Assembly: GCA_900539165.1 (NCBI GenBank) | Contig: UQAZ01000025.1 | Span: 1-21,672, forward strand | DNA from: an uncultured Oscillospiraceae bacterium | GTDB taxonomy: Bacteria; Bacillota; Clostridia; Oscillospirales; Acutalibacteraceae | DNA: 21,672 bases | Reading direction: 5' to 3' | In this document: positions 1 through 6,496 of the stretch, piece by piece | Layout: each line of letters starts with the position of its first letter | Numbering within the stretch: the first letter of the stretch is position 1 | Notes under the pieces: model-generated | Databases searched by the model: none | Told to the model about the DNA's origin: nothing | Seen by the model: the letters and a program-made list of their open reading frames with translations, nothing else | Made by a program: the position numbers and the translations under genes

Positions 1-34
1 CCTTTGCTTTTCGTCGTTCGCTCTCGCTTGCGAC

Positions 35-69
35 TTGACAATAATACCACCTTAACCCTCAAATGTCAA
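35..69 (-). promoter_or_regulatory. Strong sigma-A promoter firing off the left edge
   Basis: On the minus strand a perfect -35 TTGACA (64-69) and a -10 TATTAT (41-46) are separated by exactly 17 bp. Transcription would start near 34 and leave the window. The leader seen is GC-richer and contains short inverted repeats, as in the leader of a stable RNA or highly expressed operon. The gene it serves is outside the window. Confidence 0.7.
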
Positions 70-189
70 CACTTTTTTTGAAAGTTTTTCAGCCGATAAA
101 AACGCACCCGTGTGTTCACCTTGGCTTTATGTCCAATATCACTACAATATATGTATTATTTGCCATTTTTATATACAATATATACAGTT

Positions 190-219
190 AAAGGGCGAAA
201 ACTCTTATTTTCGCCCTTT
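190..219 (-). terminator. Hairpin terminator after the spoIIP operon
   Basis: A perfect 12-bp inverted repeat (AAAGGGCGAAAA, 190-201; TTTTCGCCCTTT, 208-219) encloses a 6-nt loop. It starts directly after the stop codon of the small membrane protein gene. The T-tract is short on both strands, so termination could work in either direction. Confidence 0.7.
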
Positions 220-457
220 ATATAGTTATAAAAACTTTTGGAACAATTCTTTCAAGAAATGAAATTATTTTAGAAATTTCTTCAAAATTTATAAAAATAT
301 CAAATATCCTAATACCGTCACAGGTATAGGTAAATATATTTGCATTATCGTATCCGAACGAAGCCGTGTTGTAATATGCAACAGTAATTCCGACAAGCAA
401 GCCGATAATTGACAGCATAATTATTCTGATTGATATTCTCTTTTGCAAATTAATCAT
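218..457 (-). CDS. Small membrane protein in the yqxA position after spoIIP
   Basis: Unrecognised 79-residue protein with a basic N-terminus and one hydrophobic segment at about residues 12-29, followed by a hydrophilic tail with three aromatic residues. It lies 30 bp behind spoIIP on the same strand with no terminator between. In Bacillus subtilis the gene after gpr-spoIIP is yqxA, also a short membrane protein, so a positional equivalent is plausible; I cannot show sequence similarity. The annotated ATG has the ribosome binding site AAAGG directly against it. A TTG three codons further in (446-448) would sit about 9 nt behind that site and is the likelier start. Function unknown; a minor role in sporulation is inferred from context only. 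Confidence 0.55.
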   Translation of the reverse strand: MINLQKRISIRIIMLSIIGLLVGITVAYYNTASFGYDNANIFTYTCDGIRIFDIFINFEEISKIISFLERIVPKVFITI

Positions 458-487
458 CCTTTAATTTCAAAACTCTGATTGAAAATT

Positions 488-1648
488 CTATTTAACATAC
501 TTTTCATCAAGCAGTTCGCCCAACGCTTTTGCAAACATTCTTGCAGAATAGCATGCCTCATCTAAAGTATTTGCATCCGTTCCGACCTCTAATAAAAACG
601 AATAATGCGTTTGATACATATTATATTTACGCTCGGAAAACAAAATCGGACGCATCAAACCGGGATAAAGCTGCTCGACCTTATTTTGCACCTGCAAATC
701 AAACTTCAAATTTTCCTCCCAATCCGGAAAGTTTTTAACCCTATTATATTCACAGCCTGAAATAATCATCATTCGAGCTGCTTTTTTATCATTTATAACG
801 GCAGTAGGTTTTACCTTAGTTTTATTAGAATATGTAATATCGTCACGGTGGACATCAATAGTCACCTCAATGGACGGGTACTCCTCCAAATATTTAGCAA
901 CGGATTTTCCCGAATTGGCATAGGATTTATTATAATCCGTATCGTGAATTTCCGTATCGTGTATAACATTAAAGCCCTGAAGCTCCAAATACTTAACAAT
1001 CTCGTCTCCGACACGAACCATATTCAAGGATGCGTCCTTTGAACTCGCATCGGAGCTTTTATAATAACCAACATCAAGCAGAGTATACGCCTCGGTTGTA
1101 TGAGAATGATAAATAAGAATAGTAGGCTTAGACTTATCCTCTATAACCAAATCCGAGCCGTTGCTCAGCAAGGCTTTAATATCGGGAGAATAAACAGACG
1201 ACGGAATCTTTGATTGAATTTCTATATTACCTTCTGAAATAATCGTTCCTCCGCCCTGATATGCCTCCTCGCTTGTTTTGCCGACAGCATCTTCCTCGCT
1301 GATTGTTTTTTCCGCCTCATCCATTTTTTCTCGTATATCCGACGGCGTTTGTAACAAATTAGTATCGTCCTTGCTGTCCTTGGTTGTGATACTGTTCATC
1401 ACAGGCTGACTGCTGTTTGATGTTGCAGTAATATTGTTAGCATCATCGTCGGCTATATAAGAAGTAAATATTTCCTTTGCGTCCGCCTTAATCATTGACG
1501 GCTGAGTAAGTTTAATCAAACCGACAGACAAATCGGTCAGCGGTTTAGAAATAAACGGCGAAACATTTACCAAAATTCCTACGGTGCCGAATAAAACTAT
1601 GGTATTGCAAATAAACTTAATTATATCTGTACTTTTATTTTTCATCAT
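488..1648 (-). CDS. spoIIP: Stage II sporulation protein P (SpoIIP), cell-wall amidase/endopeptidase
   Basis: SpoIIP cuts stem peptides and cross-links in septal peptidoglycan and works with SpoIID and SpoIIM during forespore engulfment. The 386-residue protein has a basic N-terminus, one membrane anchor at about residues 11-30, a long Ser/Thr/Asp/Glu-rich linker (about 55-150) and the SpoIIP catalytic domain from about 174 to the end. Visible signature residues are H181 and H183 in YHSHTTEAY, H267 in DVHRDD and E354 in LLEVGTDANT, the expected zinc/catalytic set of the family. It follows gpr by 73 bp on the same strand, the conserved gpr-spoIIP order. AGAGG lies 4 nt before the first ATG and 7 nt before the second (1645), so the second is the better start. 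Confidence 0.95.
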   Translation of the reverse strand: MMKNKSTDIIKFICNTIVLFGTVGILVNVSPFISKPLTDLSVGLIKLTQPSMIKADAKEIFTSYIADDDANNITATSNSSQPVMNSITTKDSKDDTNLLQTPSDIREKMDEAEKTISEEDAVGKTSEEAYQGGGTIISEGNIEIQSKIPSSVYSPDIKALLSNGSDLVIEDKSKPTILIYHSHTTEAYTLLDVGYYKSSDASSKDASLNMVRVGDEIVKYLELQGFNVIHDTEIHDTDYNKSYANSGKSVAKYLEEYPSIEVTIDVHRDDITYSNKTKVKPTAVINDKKAARMMIISGCEYNRVKNFPDWEENLKFDLQVQNKVEQLYPGLMRPILFSERKYNMYQTHYSFLLEVGTDANTLDEACYSARMFAKALGELLDEKYVK

Positions 1649-1721
1649 ATATCCTCTTGCATATTATATTTGTAATAAATTAATATTATATACAATTATA
1701 TATATGACGAAAAAAATCATT

Positions 1722-2546
1722 TTATCCCACCAAAGCAAGCAAATCCTCAACCGACAAACTATCCTGCAAGCAAACATTAATGCCCATACCAATAAGCTTT
1801 GCACCCTGTTGAATTATCCTGTCAATCTCACGGGGAGTAACAAACATCGGCTCGTTATCCTGCGAACCGATAACAGAAGTGTTGACGACGGTGGGTATAC
1901 CGATAGAAATCACAGGAACACCCAGGGTCTTTTTTGAAATCTCGTGGCGGTGATTTCCGACTCCTGAGCCGGGAGAAATACCGTTATCGGAAAATTGAAC
2001 GGTTGTGCCGAGCCTGTCGGTAGAGCCGGCGGCAAGAGCGTCAACTGTGATAACACACGACGGATTAATCTGTCCTACAATACCGCTGACAATTTCCGAG
2101 GATTCAATCCCTGTATCGCCAAGCACTCCGGTGTCAACGCACGCAACGGGAAACAAGCCCTCTATCCCCACACTTTTCTCCAAATCGCCCACTATGTGGC
2201 GAGTTGACAAAACAAGTTCTGAGGAGGCAGGACCGAGAGCGTCGGCTGTTATTTTCTTATTTCCTAAACCGACCACCAAAACAGATGAAATATTCTTAGG
2301 CAAAAGCGAGGACAGAACAGATGAAAATTCGTGAAGCCTACCGTCCAAAATATCCGTATCGTTAATAAATGAGTGAAGCCTCAGCGTAAAGTATCTGCCA
2401 ATCGGCTTACCGATAGCCTTTGCTCCGTCGTTGTCAATAACTTCAACAACGGTCAGGTTGCCTTGCTCGTTGATTTTCACTCCCTTGAGCGCCGTCTTTT
2501 CTCTTTTCTCATAACTTTCTACTGCCAAATCTGTGCGATTTAACAC
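1722..2546 (-). CDS. gpr: GPR germination endoprotease
   Basis: GPR degrades the small acid-soluble spore proteins during germination and is made as a zymogen in the forespore. The N-terminus RTDLAVE (residues 4-10) is the family hallmark and resembles the cleavage site in its SASP substrates. The two aspartates proposed as the active site are visible as D102 (TADALGP) and D169 (TVDALAA). Other family blocks are VVGLGN (91-96), GVLGDTGIES (140-149) and PVISIGIPTVV (211-221). At 274 residues it is shorter than the Bacillus enzymes of about 370, mainly through a compact C-terminal half. The start is GTG, chosen because GAGG lies 7 nt upstream. It heads a leftward operon with spoIIP and shares its upstream region with divergent rpsT. 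Confidence 0.95.
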   Translation of the reverse strand: MLNRTDLAVESYEKREKTALKGVKINEQGNLTVVEVIDNDGAKAIGKPIGRYFTLRLHSFINDTDILDGRLHEFSSVLSSLLPKNISSVLVVGLGNKKITADALGPASSELVLSTRHIVGDLEKSVGIEGLFPVACVDTGVLGDTGIESSEIVSGIVGQINPSCVITVDALAAGSTDRLGTTVQFSDNGISPGSGVGNHRHEISKKTLGVPVISIGIPTVVNTSVIGSQDNEPMFVTPREIDRIIQQGAKLIGMGINVCLQDSLSVEDLLALVG

Positions 2547-2578
2547 AAAACCACCTCAAAAACAGTTATTTTTATTAA

Positions 2579-2608
2579 AAGTATGCCCAAAAATAAAAAA
2601 ATGCTTGC
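2579..2608 (-). promoter_or_regulatory. Candidate forespore (sigma-F/sigma-G) promoter of gpr
   Basis: On the minus strand GCAAG (2604-2608) lies 18 nt before CATACTT (2579-2585), or 15 nt before GGGCATACTT. These resemble sigma-G (GHATR, then CATnmTA) and sigma-F elements with the expected spacing, with one mismatch in each box for sigma-G. gpr is known to be transcribed by these factors in Bacillus. It overlaps the -35 box of the opposing rpsT promoter. Confidence 0.4.
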
Positions 2609-2633
2609 ATTTTAATCTAAGTTATGATAATAT
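2605..2633 (+). promoter_or_regulatory. Sigma-A promoter of rpsT with extended -10
   Basis: TTGCAT (2605-2610) and TAATAT (2628-2633) are 17 bp apart, and TG at 2625-2626 gives an extended -10. Transcription would start near 2640, about 70 nt ahead of the rpsT start. Confidence 0.65.
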
Positions 2634-2712
2634 AAATCAGCATTAAATAGAAATGACAGAAATTAGGCATATATGCCTTTATATCCAAGTTCTCGACAAA
2701 GGAGTGAAAAAA

Positions 2713-2970
2713 ATGGCTAACATCAAATCAGCAAAGAAGAGAGTATTAGTAAACGAAACTAAGGCTGCTAACAATAAGGCTCGTAACACAGCTCTTAAAA
2801 CAGCTATCAAAAAGGCTAATGCTGCTATCGAAGCAAACGCAGACGATAAGGAAGCAGTTGTTAAGGAGGCTGTCAAGAAGATTGACCAGGCTGCTAACCA
2901 CCACCTCATCCACAAAAACTGCGCTGCAAGGAAGAAGAGCAATTTGACAACAAAGCTCAACAAGGCGTAA
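2713..2970 (+). CDS. rpsT: 30S ribosomal protein S20
   Basis: S20 is a primary 16S rRNA-binding protein of the small subunit. The 85-residue lysine- and alanine-rich helical sequence starts with the family signature MANIKSAKKR and ends with HKNCAARKKSNL, typical of bacterial S20 in length and content. The start at 2713 was preferred over an in-frame upstream ATG at 2653 because AAAGGAG lies just before it and the upstream 20 residues do not match S20. It is transcribed alone, with its own promoter and a textbook terminator. The rpsT-gpr-spoIIP neighbourhood is conserved in Firmicutes, although here rpsT is divergent from gpr. S20 represses its own translation in some bacteria; nothing in this leader shows that. 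Confidence 0.98.
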   Translation: MANIKSAKKRVLVNETKAANNKARNTALKTAIKKANAAIEANADDKEAVVKEAVKKIDQAANHHLIHKNCAARKKSNLTTKLNKA

Positions 2971-2979
2971 GAAATCATC

Positions 2980-3009
2980 AAGACCTATCCAAACGGATAG
3001 GTCTTTTTT
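2980..3009 (+). terminator. Rho-independent terminator of rpsT
   Basis: A perfect 11-bp stem (AAGACCTATCC, 2980-2990; GGATAGGTCTT, 2995-3005) with loop AAAC is followed by a run of T. It begins 9 nt after the rpsT stop. The convergent asnB ends at 3017, so the hairpin may also protect that mRNA, but there is no T-tract in the asnB direction. Confidence 0.93.
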
Positions 3010-3016
3010 CTTTCTG

Positions 3017-4840
3017 TTATATATCAAATTCAACATTATACTTTCTAATCCAAGCATAAATTTGAACTATATACGCAAGCACCTGCGGTCCACGCATAAG
3101 CTGACCATACCACGGCTCGGAGAGTGAATTAGGATTTTGGATAAGATCATCAATCGTCTGCTTATTTATCATCTCATATAACGGACAGCTCTTATCCTTC
3201 ATAACCTCCGACACCATATCGCAAACAGCCTTAACATAATCAGGATTAAAGGTTTTTGGATACGGGCTTTTTTTACGCCAAGTAATTACCTCGGGCAACT
3301 CGTTTTCAAAAGCCTTGCGTAGAATCCCTTTTTCTCTTCCACCGAAAGATTTAATGCTCCACGGCATATTGTATGCATACTCCACAATTCTGTAATCGCA
3401 AAACGGAACACGGACTTCCAAAGAGGACTGCATACTCATTGCGTCCTTTCTGCAAAGCAGAGTTTGCATAAACCAATCCATATTAAGCACGAACATTTCC
3501 CTCATTCGTTTTTCACGCCTGCTGTCGCTGTCAAGAAAATCTGCTCGTTTAATCGTTTGCAAATACGCATTTCTTGCATACTCGTCGCCGTGCTTCAAAA
3601 ATCCGTTTGCCAATACCGAATGTCGGACACGGGTGCTTCTGCTCCACGGAAACACCTCTTCAAAAAGTATCTCTTCCCTGTGATACCACGGATAACCGCC
3701 AAAAATTTCGTCTGCACATTCGCCGCTTAATGCCACCTTGTGTTTTTTTACAACTTCACGGCAAAACAGAAGCAAGCTGCTGTCAATATCGGTAAAACCG
3801 GGACAGCCTCTTGCCATTGTGCTGTCAATCAAAGCGTCGGCAACGGTTGTGTTGTTGAGAATTATATTATGATGGTCCGAATCAATATAATCGGAAATCA
3901 TATTTATATAATCGCTGTCCTTGTTGGGTTGAAAAAGGCTGGGTTCAAAGTATTTGTCATTATCACGATAATCAACAGAAAATGTATCGAGAATTTCGCC
4001 CCGTTCCGTCATATAATCGGAAGCAACCTTTGATATTATCGAGCTGTCCAGACCGCCGCTTAAAAAAGTGCAAACGCTGACATCCGACACAAGCTGTCGC
4101 CTTATGGCGTCGCTTACCAAATAATGCGTATGCTCCTGAGCCTGCACTTCATTGTCACAAAACTCCTCAGCCTTTAGCTTCCAATAAAAATCCTTTGTGA
4201 TTTTGCCGTCTTTATAATACAAATATTCCGCAGGCTTCAGCTCAAAAATATCCTTAAAAACAGTTTTGCCCATAGTCTTTGCAGGACCAAGCATAAATAT
4301 TTCATTCAACCCGTTCTCGTCGCAAACAGGCTCAATTCCCTTTACGCAAAGCAGGGTGTCCGTTCTCGAAGCAAAAGCGAAAATACCGTTTTTATGGCTG
4401 TAAAACAGAGGCTTTACGCCAATCCTGTCACGGCACATAAACAACTCCTCGCTTTCCATATTATATATGGCAAAGGCAAAAATACCGTTGAGTCTCTCGG
4501 CACAAGCCTTGCCCCACATATGATAGCTTTTAAGCACAACCTCGGTGTCGCAGGAGGAATCAAATATATATCCGTGAAAGCGTAGTTCTCTGCGAAGCTC
4601 CTCGGTGTTATATATTTCTCCGTTATAAACTATAATGTATTTTCCAAAACGCATAGGCTGAGAGCCTGCCGACGGAGCAATAATTGACAATCGCCTGTGA
4701 ATCAACGCAGCATTTCGGGTTATGTATTCCCCTCTTTCGTCAGGTCCTCTCATTTTAAGACTTTCGCTCATTTTCCAAATCATTTCTCGTTCGTTTCTAA
4801 AATCAATGTCCTTGCCAAGCATTCCTGCTATTCCGCACAT
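3017..4840 (-). CDS. asnB: Glutamine-hydrolysing asparagine synthetase B
   Basis: Cytoplasmic enzyme making asparagine from aspartate, ATP and glutamine. The N-terminal class II glutaminase domain (about 1-200) starts with MCGIAG, whose C2 is the nucleophile once Met is removed, and carries the glutamine-site motifs RRLSII (49-54), YNGEIYN (72-78) and CDTE (97-100). The C-terminal synthetase domain (about 230-600) contains the PP-loop SGGLDSS at 261-267 for ATP pyrophosphate binding and the later block LSGECADEIFGGY. Its 607 residues are normal for the family. GAGGTGAT precedes the ATG at good spacing. It stands alone, convergent with rpsT and divergent from the tRNA pair. A weak promoter candidate lies just upstream. 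Confidence 0.96.
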   Translation of the reverse strand: MCGIAGMLGKDIDFRNEREMIWKMSESLKMRGPDERGEYITRNAALIHRRLSIIAPSAGSQPMRFGKYIIVYNGEIYNTEELRRELRFHGYIFDSSCDTEVVLKSYHMWGKACAERLNGIFAFAIYNMESEELFMCRDRIGVKPLFYSHKNGIFAFASRTDTLLCVKGIEPVCDENGLNEIFMLGPAKTMGKTVFKDIFELKPAEYLYYKDGKITKDFYWKLKAEEFCDNEVQAQEHTHYLVSDAIRRQLVSDVSVCTFLSGGLDSSIISKVASDYMTERGEILDTFSVDYRDNDKYFEPSLFQPNKDSDYINMISDYIDSDHHNIILNNTTVADALIDSTMARGCPGFTDIDSSLLLFCREVVKKHKVALSGECADEIFGGYPWYHREEILFEEVFPWSRSTRVRHSVLANGFLKHGDEYARNAYLQTIKRADFLDSDSRREKRMREMFVLNMDWFMQTLLCRKDAMSMQSSLEVRVPFCDYRIVEYAYNMPWSIKSFGGREKGILRKAFENELPEVITWRKKSPYPKTFNPDYVKAVCDMVSEVMKDKSCPLYEMINKQTIDDLIQNPNSLSEPWYGQLMRGPQVLAYIVQIYAWIRKYNVEFDI

Positions 4841-4858
4841 AATATCACCTCTAAAGTT

Positions 4859-4887
4859 ATATTACGCAAAAGTCACCGATATGACAC
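4859..4887 (-). promoter_or_regulatory. Possible asnB promoter
   Basis: On the minus strand GTGTCA (4882-4887) and TAATAT (4859-4864) are 17 bp apart. This would give a leader of only about 12 nt before the ATG. The -35 box is imperfect, so this is tentative. Confidence 0.35.
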
Positions 4888-4924
4888 ATATAATCTAAAA
4901 AAATAAAAAAATATAAAAAAAGTC

Positions 4925-4953
4925 TTGACTATTCGACAAACATATGTTATATT
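4925..4953 (+). promoter_or_regulatory. Promoter of the tRNA-Thr/tRNA-Tyr unit
   Basis: TTGACT (4925-4930) and TATATT (4948-4953) are 17 bp apart, and TG at 4945-4946 gives an extended -10. The first tRNA begins about 20 nt downstream of the -10 box. Confidence 0.7.
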
Positions 4954-4972
4954 ATCTAAGCGTTGTAAATGC

Positions 4973-5048
4973 GCTGGTGTAGCTCAGTTGGTAGAGCAGC
5001 TGATTTGTAATCAGCAGGTCAGGGGTTCAAGTCCGTTCACCAGCTCCA
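4973..5048 (+). tRNA. tRNA-Thr (anticodon TGT)
   Basis: A 76-nt cloverleaf can be drawn by eye. The acceptor stem is GCTGGTG with CACCAGC, and discriminator T with an encoded CCA. The D arm is GCTC/GAGC, the anticodon stem GCTGA/TCAGC, and the loop TTTGTAA gives anticodon TGT (Thr). The T arm is AGGGG-TTCAAGT-CCGTT, which contains a G51·G63 mismatch and a G·T pair. It is followed after 3 nt by tRNA-Tyr, so the two are one transcript. Confidence 0.95.
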
Positions 5049-5051
5049 TAT

Positions 5052-5136
5052 GGAAGAGTTCCCGAGCGGCCAAAGGGAACAGACTGTAAATCTGTCGGCG
5101 ATGCCTTCGGTGGTTCGAATCCACCCTCTTCCACCA
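5052..5136 (+). tRNA. tRNA-Tyr (anticodon GTA)
   Basis: An 85-nt class II tRNA with a long variable arm. The acceptor stem is GGAAGAG/CTCTTCC with discriminator A and an encoded CCA. The anticodon stem ACAGA/TCTGT encloses loop CTGTAAA, giving GTA (Tyr). The T arm GGTGG-TTCGAAT-CCACC is perfect. It is directly followed by a terminator. Confidence 0.97.
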
Positions 5137-5179
5137 AAAGCCTTGAAATCCTTACAAATAGGGCGTTTCAAGGCTTTTT
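5137..5179 (+). terminator. Terminator of the tRNA unit
   Basis: The 12-bp inverted repeat AAAGCCTTGAAA (5137-5148) / TTTCAAGGCTTT (5166-5177) has a 17-nt loop and a T-tract. It starts at the first base after the tRNA-Tyr CCA. Confidence 0.85.
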
Positions 5180-5266
5180 ACTTTGCTAAAAACACCCCAT
5201 TTTTTGTACTGTTTTTGAACATTCATTCGGTGAAGAAGTGCTTAAAAATGCCGTAAAATACCGGTT

Positions 5267-5290
5267 AATTGTGTCAGAAATTGTGTCAGA
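5267..5290. repeat. Two perfect tandem copies of a 12-mer
   Basis: AATTGTGTCAGA occurs at 5267-5278 and again at 5279-5290. It lies about 130 bp behind tRNA-Tyr, a common position for integrated elements. Read on the minus strand it encodes LTQFLTQ near the end of a short open frame that stops around 5243. This could be a scrap of an integrase tail or of integrase binding sites. That reading is a guess. Confidence 0.5.
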
Positions 5291-5311
5291 TTTTTTCTTA
5301 ATATTAAACAT

Positions 5312-5341
5312 AAAAAGCAGAGTTAATTTACTCTGCTTTTT
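5312..5341 (-). terminator. Terminator of the flavodoxin gene
   Basis: GCAGAGT (5317-5323) pairs with ACTCTGC (5330-5336) around a 6-nt loop, and flanking A and T runs extend the stem. On the minus strand it begins right at the flavodoxin stop codon. The mirror T-run makes it usable from either side. Confidence 0.8.
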
Positions 5342-5845
5342 TCATTTAGTAACCATTTGCTTTAGGTTTTCCAAATCGGTTTTGTCCGGATGGGACAACG
5401 CCTTATCAAAATTGTCAATAAGCATATCCAAATTGGGCATATGATTAGGCTCAAGTTTCATTTTCTCATAGCGTTTTCTGACCGATTGCGGCATTTTGCC
5501 CTGGCACATATATTCGCCGACAACAATATTATCATCGCTTATATCTTGCTTAACGGTATCCAAAATTTTTCTAAAATACTCCTCACTTCCGCCAAAGCCC
5601 GCTGTACCGAAAAGAAAAATTCGCTTGTTTTTTAAGGATTTAAGAAGCTCGATTGTATCCTTGTCGGCACCGCCCTTATCTGTCCAAAAGCCGACATATA
5701 TCATATCGGATTTGGCAGCCCGAGATTTATCCGTACCGAAATACTCACAATTTTCATCGCCCACGGCATCACGAACAGCGTCGGCAAGCATTCTTGTATT
5801 ACCCGTCAGACTGCTGAACACTACCGAATATTTTTCATTTTTCAT
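5342..5845 (-). CDS. Flavodoxin family protein, BilS-like
   Basis: Small FMN-binding electron carrier of 167 residues. The phosphate-binding loop SSLTGNTR (11-18) follows the first strand YSVVF. Later blocks FWTDKGGADKDT (about 53-64) and FLFGTAGFGGSEEYF (about 77-91) are characteristic of a clostridial flavodoxin subfamily that includes BilS, the partner of bilirubin reductase BilR. No bilR or other reductase is next to it, so its redox partner is unknown and the BilS assignment is from memory of the family pattern only. GAGGT lies 7 nt before the ATG. It is monocistronic, between the tRNA block and the InlB-repeat gene. The C-terminal tail after about residue 135 is charged and probably partly helical. 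Confidence 0.8.
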   Translation of the reverse strand: MKNEKYSVVFSSLTGNTRMLADAVRDAVGDENCEYFGTDKSRAAKSDMIYVGFWTDKGGADKDTIELLKSLKNKRIFLFGTAGFGGSEEYFRKILDTVKQDISDDNIVVGEYMCQGKMPQSVRKRYEKMKLEPNHMPNLDMLIDNFDKALSHPDKTDLENLKQMVTK

Positions 5846-6028
5846 AACATTTACCTCACATTTTTAATCGTCATCATCTATAACTTAACGGTATGAATTA
5901 CAAAGTATAAATTCACCCATTTCATCAATAATCTCCTCTGCCTAAGGAAACACAGCCGTTGCATTAATATAGCTGTAATAAATCCGATATAATGATTATA
6001 CAAAATTAATTTGATACAGTCAACGCAT

Positions 6029-6062
6029 AAAAAATCCTGCATTCTTAAACCGAGCGCAGAAT
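6029..6062 (-). terminator. Probable terminator of the mgl operon
   Basis: On the minus strand ATTCTGC (6056-6062) pairs with GCAGGAT (6034-6040), with one G·T pair, around a 15-nt loop. Six T follow. It lies about 20 nt after the stop of the 122-residue protein gene. Confidence 0.6.
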
Positions 6063-6082
6063 TTCATATTTTAATAATTCAA

Positions 6083-6451
6083 TTAAGCTTTTTCCCAGCC
6101 CGAATAAAGAGTAACGCTGTCGCTGACGGTATCATTATTAATATCGAACTGTCTTGTGCAATCCTTATCTAAATACCAGCCTGTGAAAGTGTAGCCCTCC
6201 TTAACGGGATTTTCTTCCAACTGAATACTCTGACCGTACATAACCCTTTGGTTATCAATATGCGAGCCTCCGTCAGTATCAAATGTGACAGTGAAGCCTG
6301 CATGACTGACCGCAAAAATCATACAGGCAATAAGAACGACCAGACCGATTATAATAATCCTATTCGCAGCCTTCACCGACATTTTTACATTTCGGTACAG
6401 TCCTCCGGGCTTACGCTCTGTATTAAGGGATATAGTGTTATTATCGTTCAT
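6083..6451 (-). CDS. One-TM protein with an InlB/Flg_new repeat, last gene of the mgl operon
   Basis: The 122-residue protein has a cytoplasmic-type N-terminus (1-30, basic), one transmembrane helix (about 31-49) and an extracytoplasmic Listeria-Bacteroides repeat (Flg_new, InlB B-repeat type; about 53-120). The repeat shows the hallmarks VTFDTDGGS, YGQSI, NPVKEGYTFTGWY and LYSGW. Such beta-grasp repeats usually occur in tandem in large surface proteins; a single copy on a short membrane stub is unusual. It lies 45 bp behind mglC on the same strand, before the terminator, so it is probably co-transcribed with the sugar transporter. AAAGG about 10 nt before the ATG is a weak ribosome binding site. 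Function unknown; a role in surface display or in assembly of the transporter is speculation. Confidence 0.75.
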   Translation of the reverse strand: MNDNNTISLNTERKPGGLYRNVKMSVKAANRIIIIGLVVLIACMIFAVSHAGFTVTFDTDGGSHIDNQRVMYGQSIQLEENPVKEGYTFTGWYLDKDCTRQFDINNDTVSDSVTLYSGWEKA

Positions 6452-6496
6452 ATTTTCACTGCCTTTCTAAGGGGAGATATAGCTGAATAATCTAAA

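Noticed and set aside
2653..2712. Upstream in-frame start for rpsT
   Set aside because: The extra 20 residues do not match S20, and the strong AAAGGAG site sits before the ATG at 2713.
2679..3057. Minus-strand open frames of 100 and 103 codons over rpsT
   Set aside because: Antisense shadows of the lysine/alanine-rich S20 gene.
5050..5256. Open frame of 68 codons over tRNA-Tyr
   Set aside because: It is the tRNA and its terminator read as protein.
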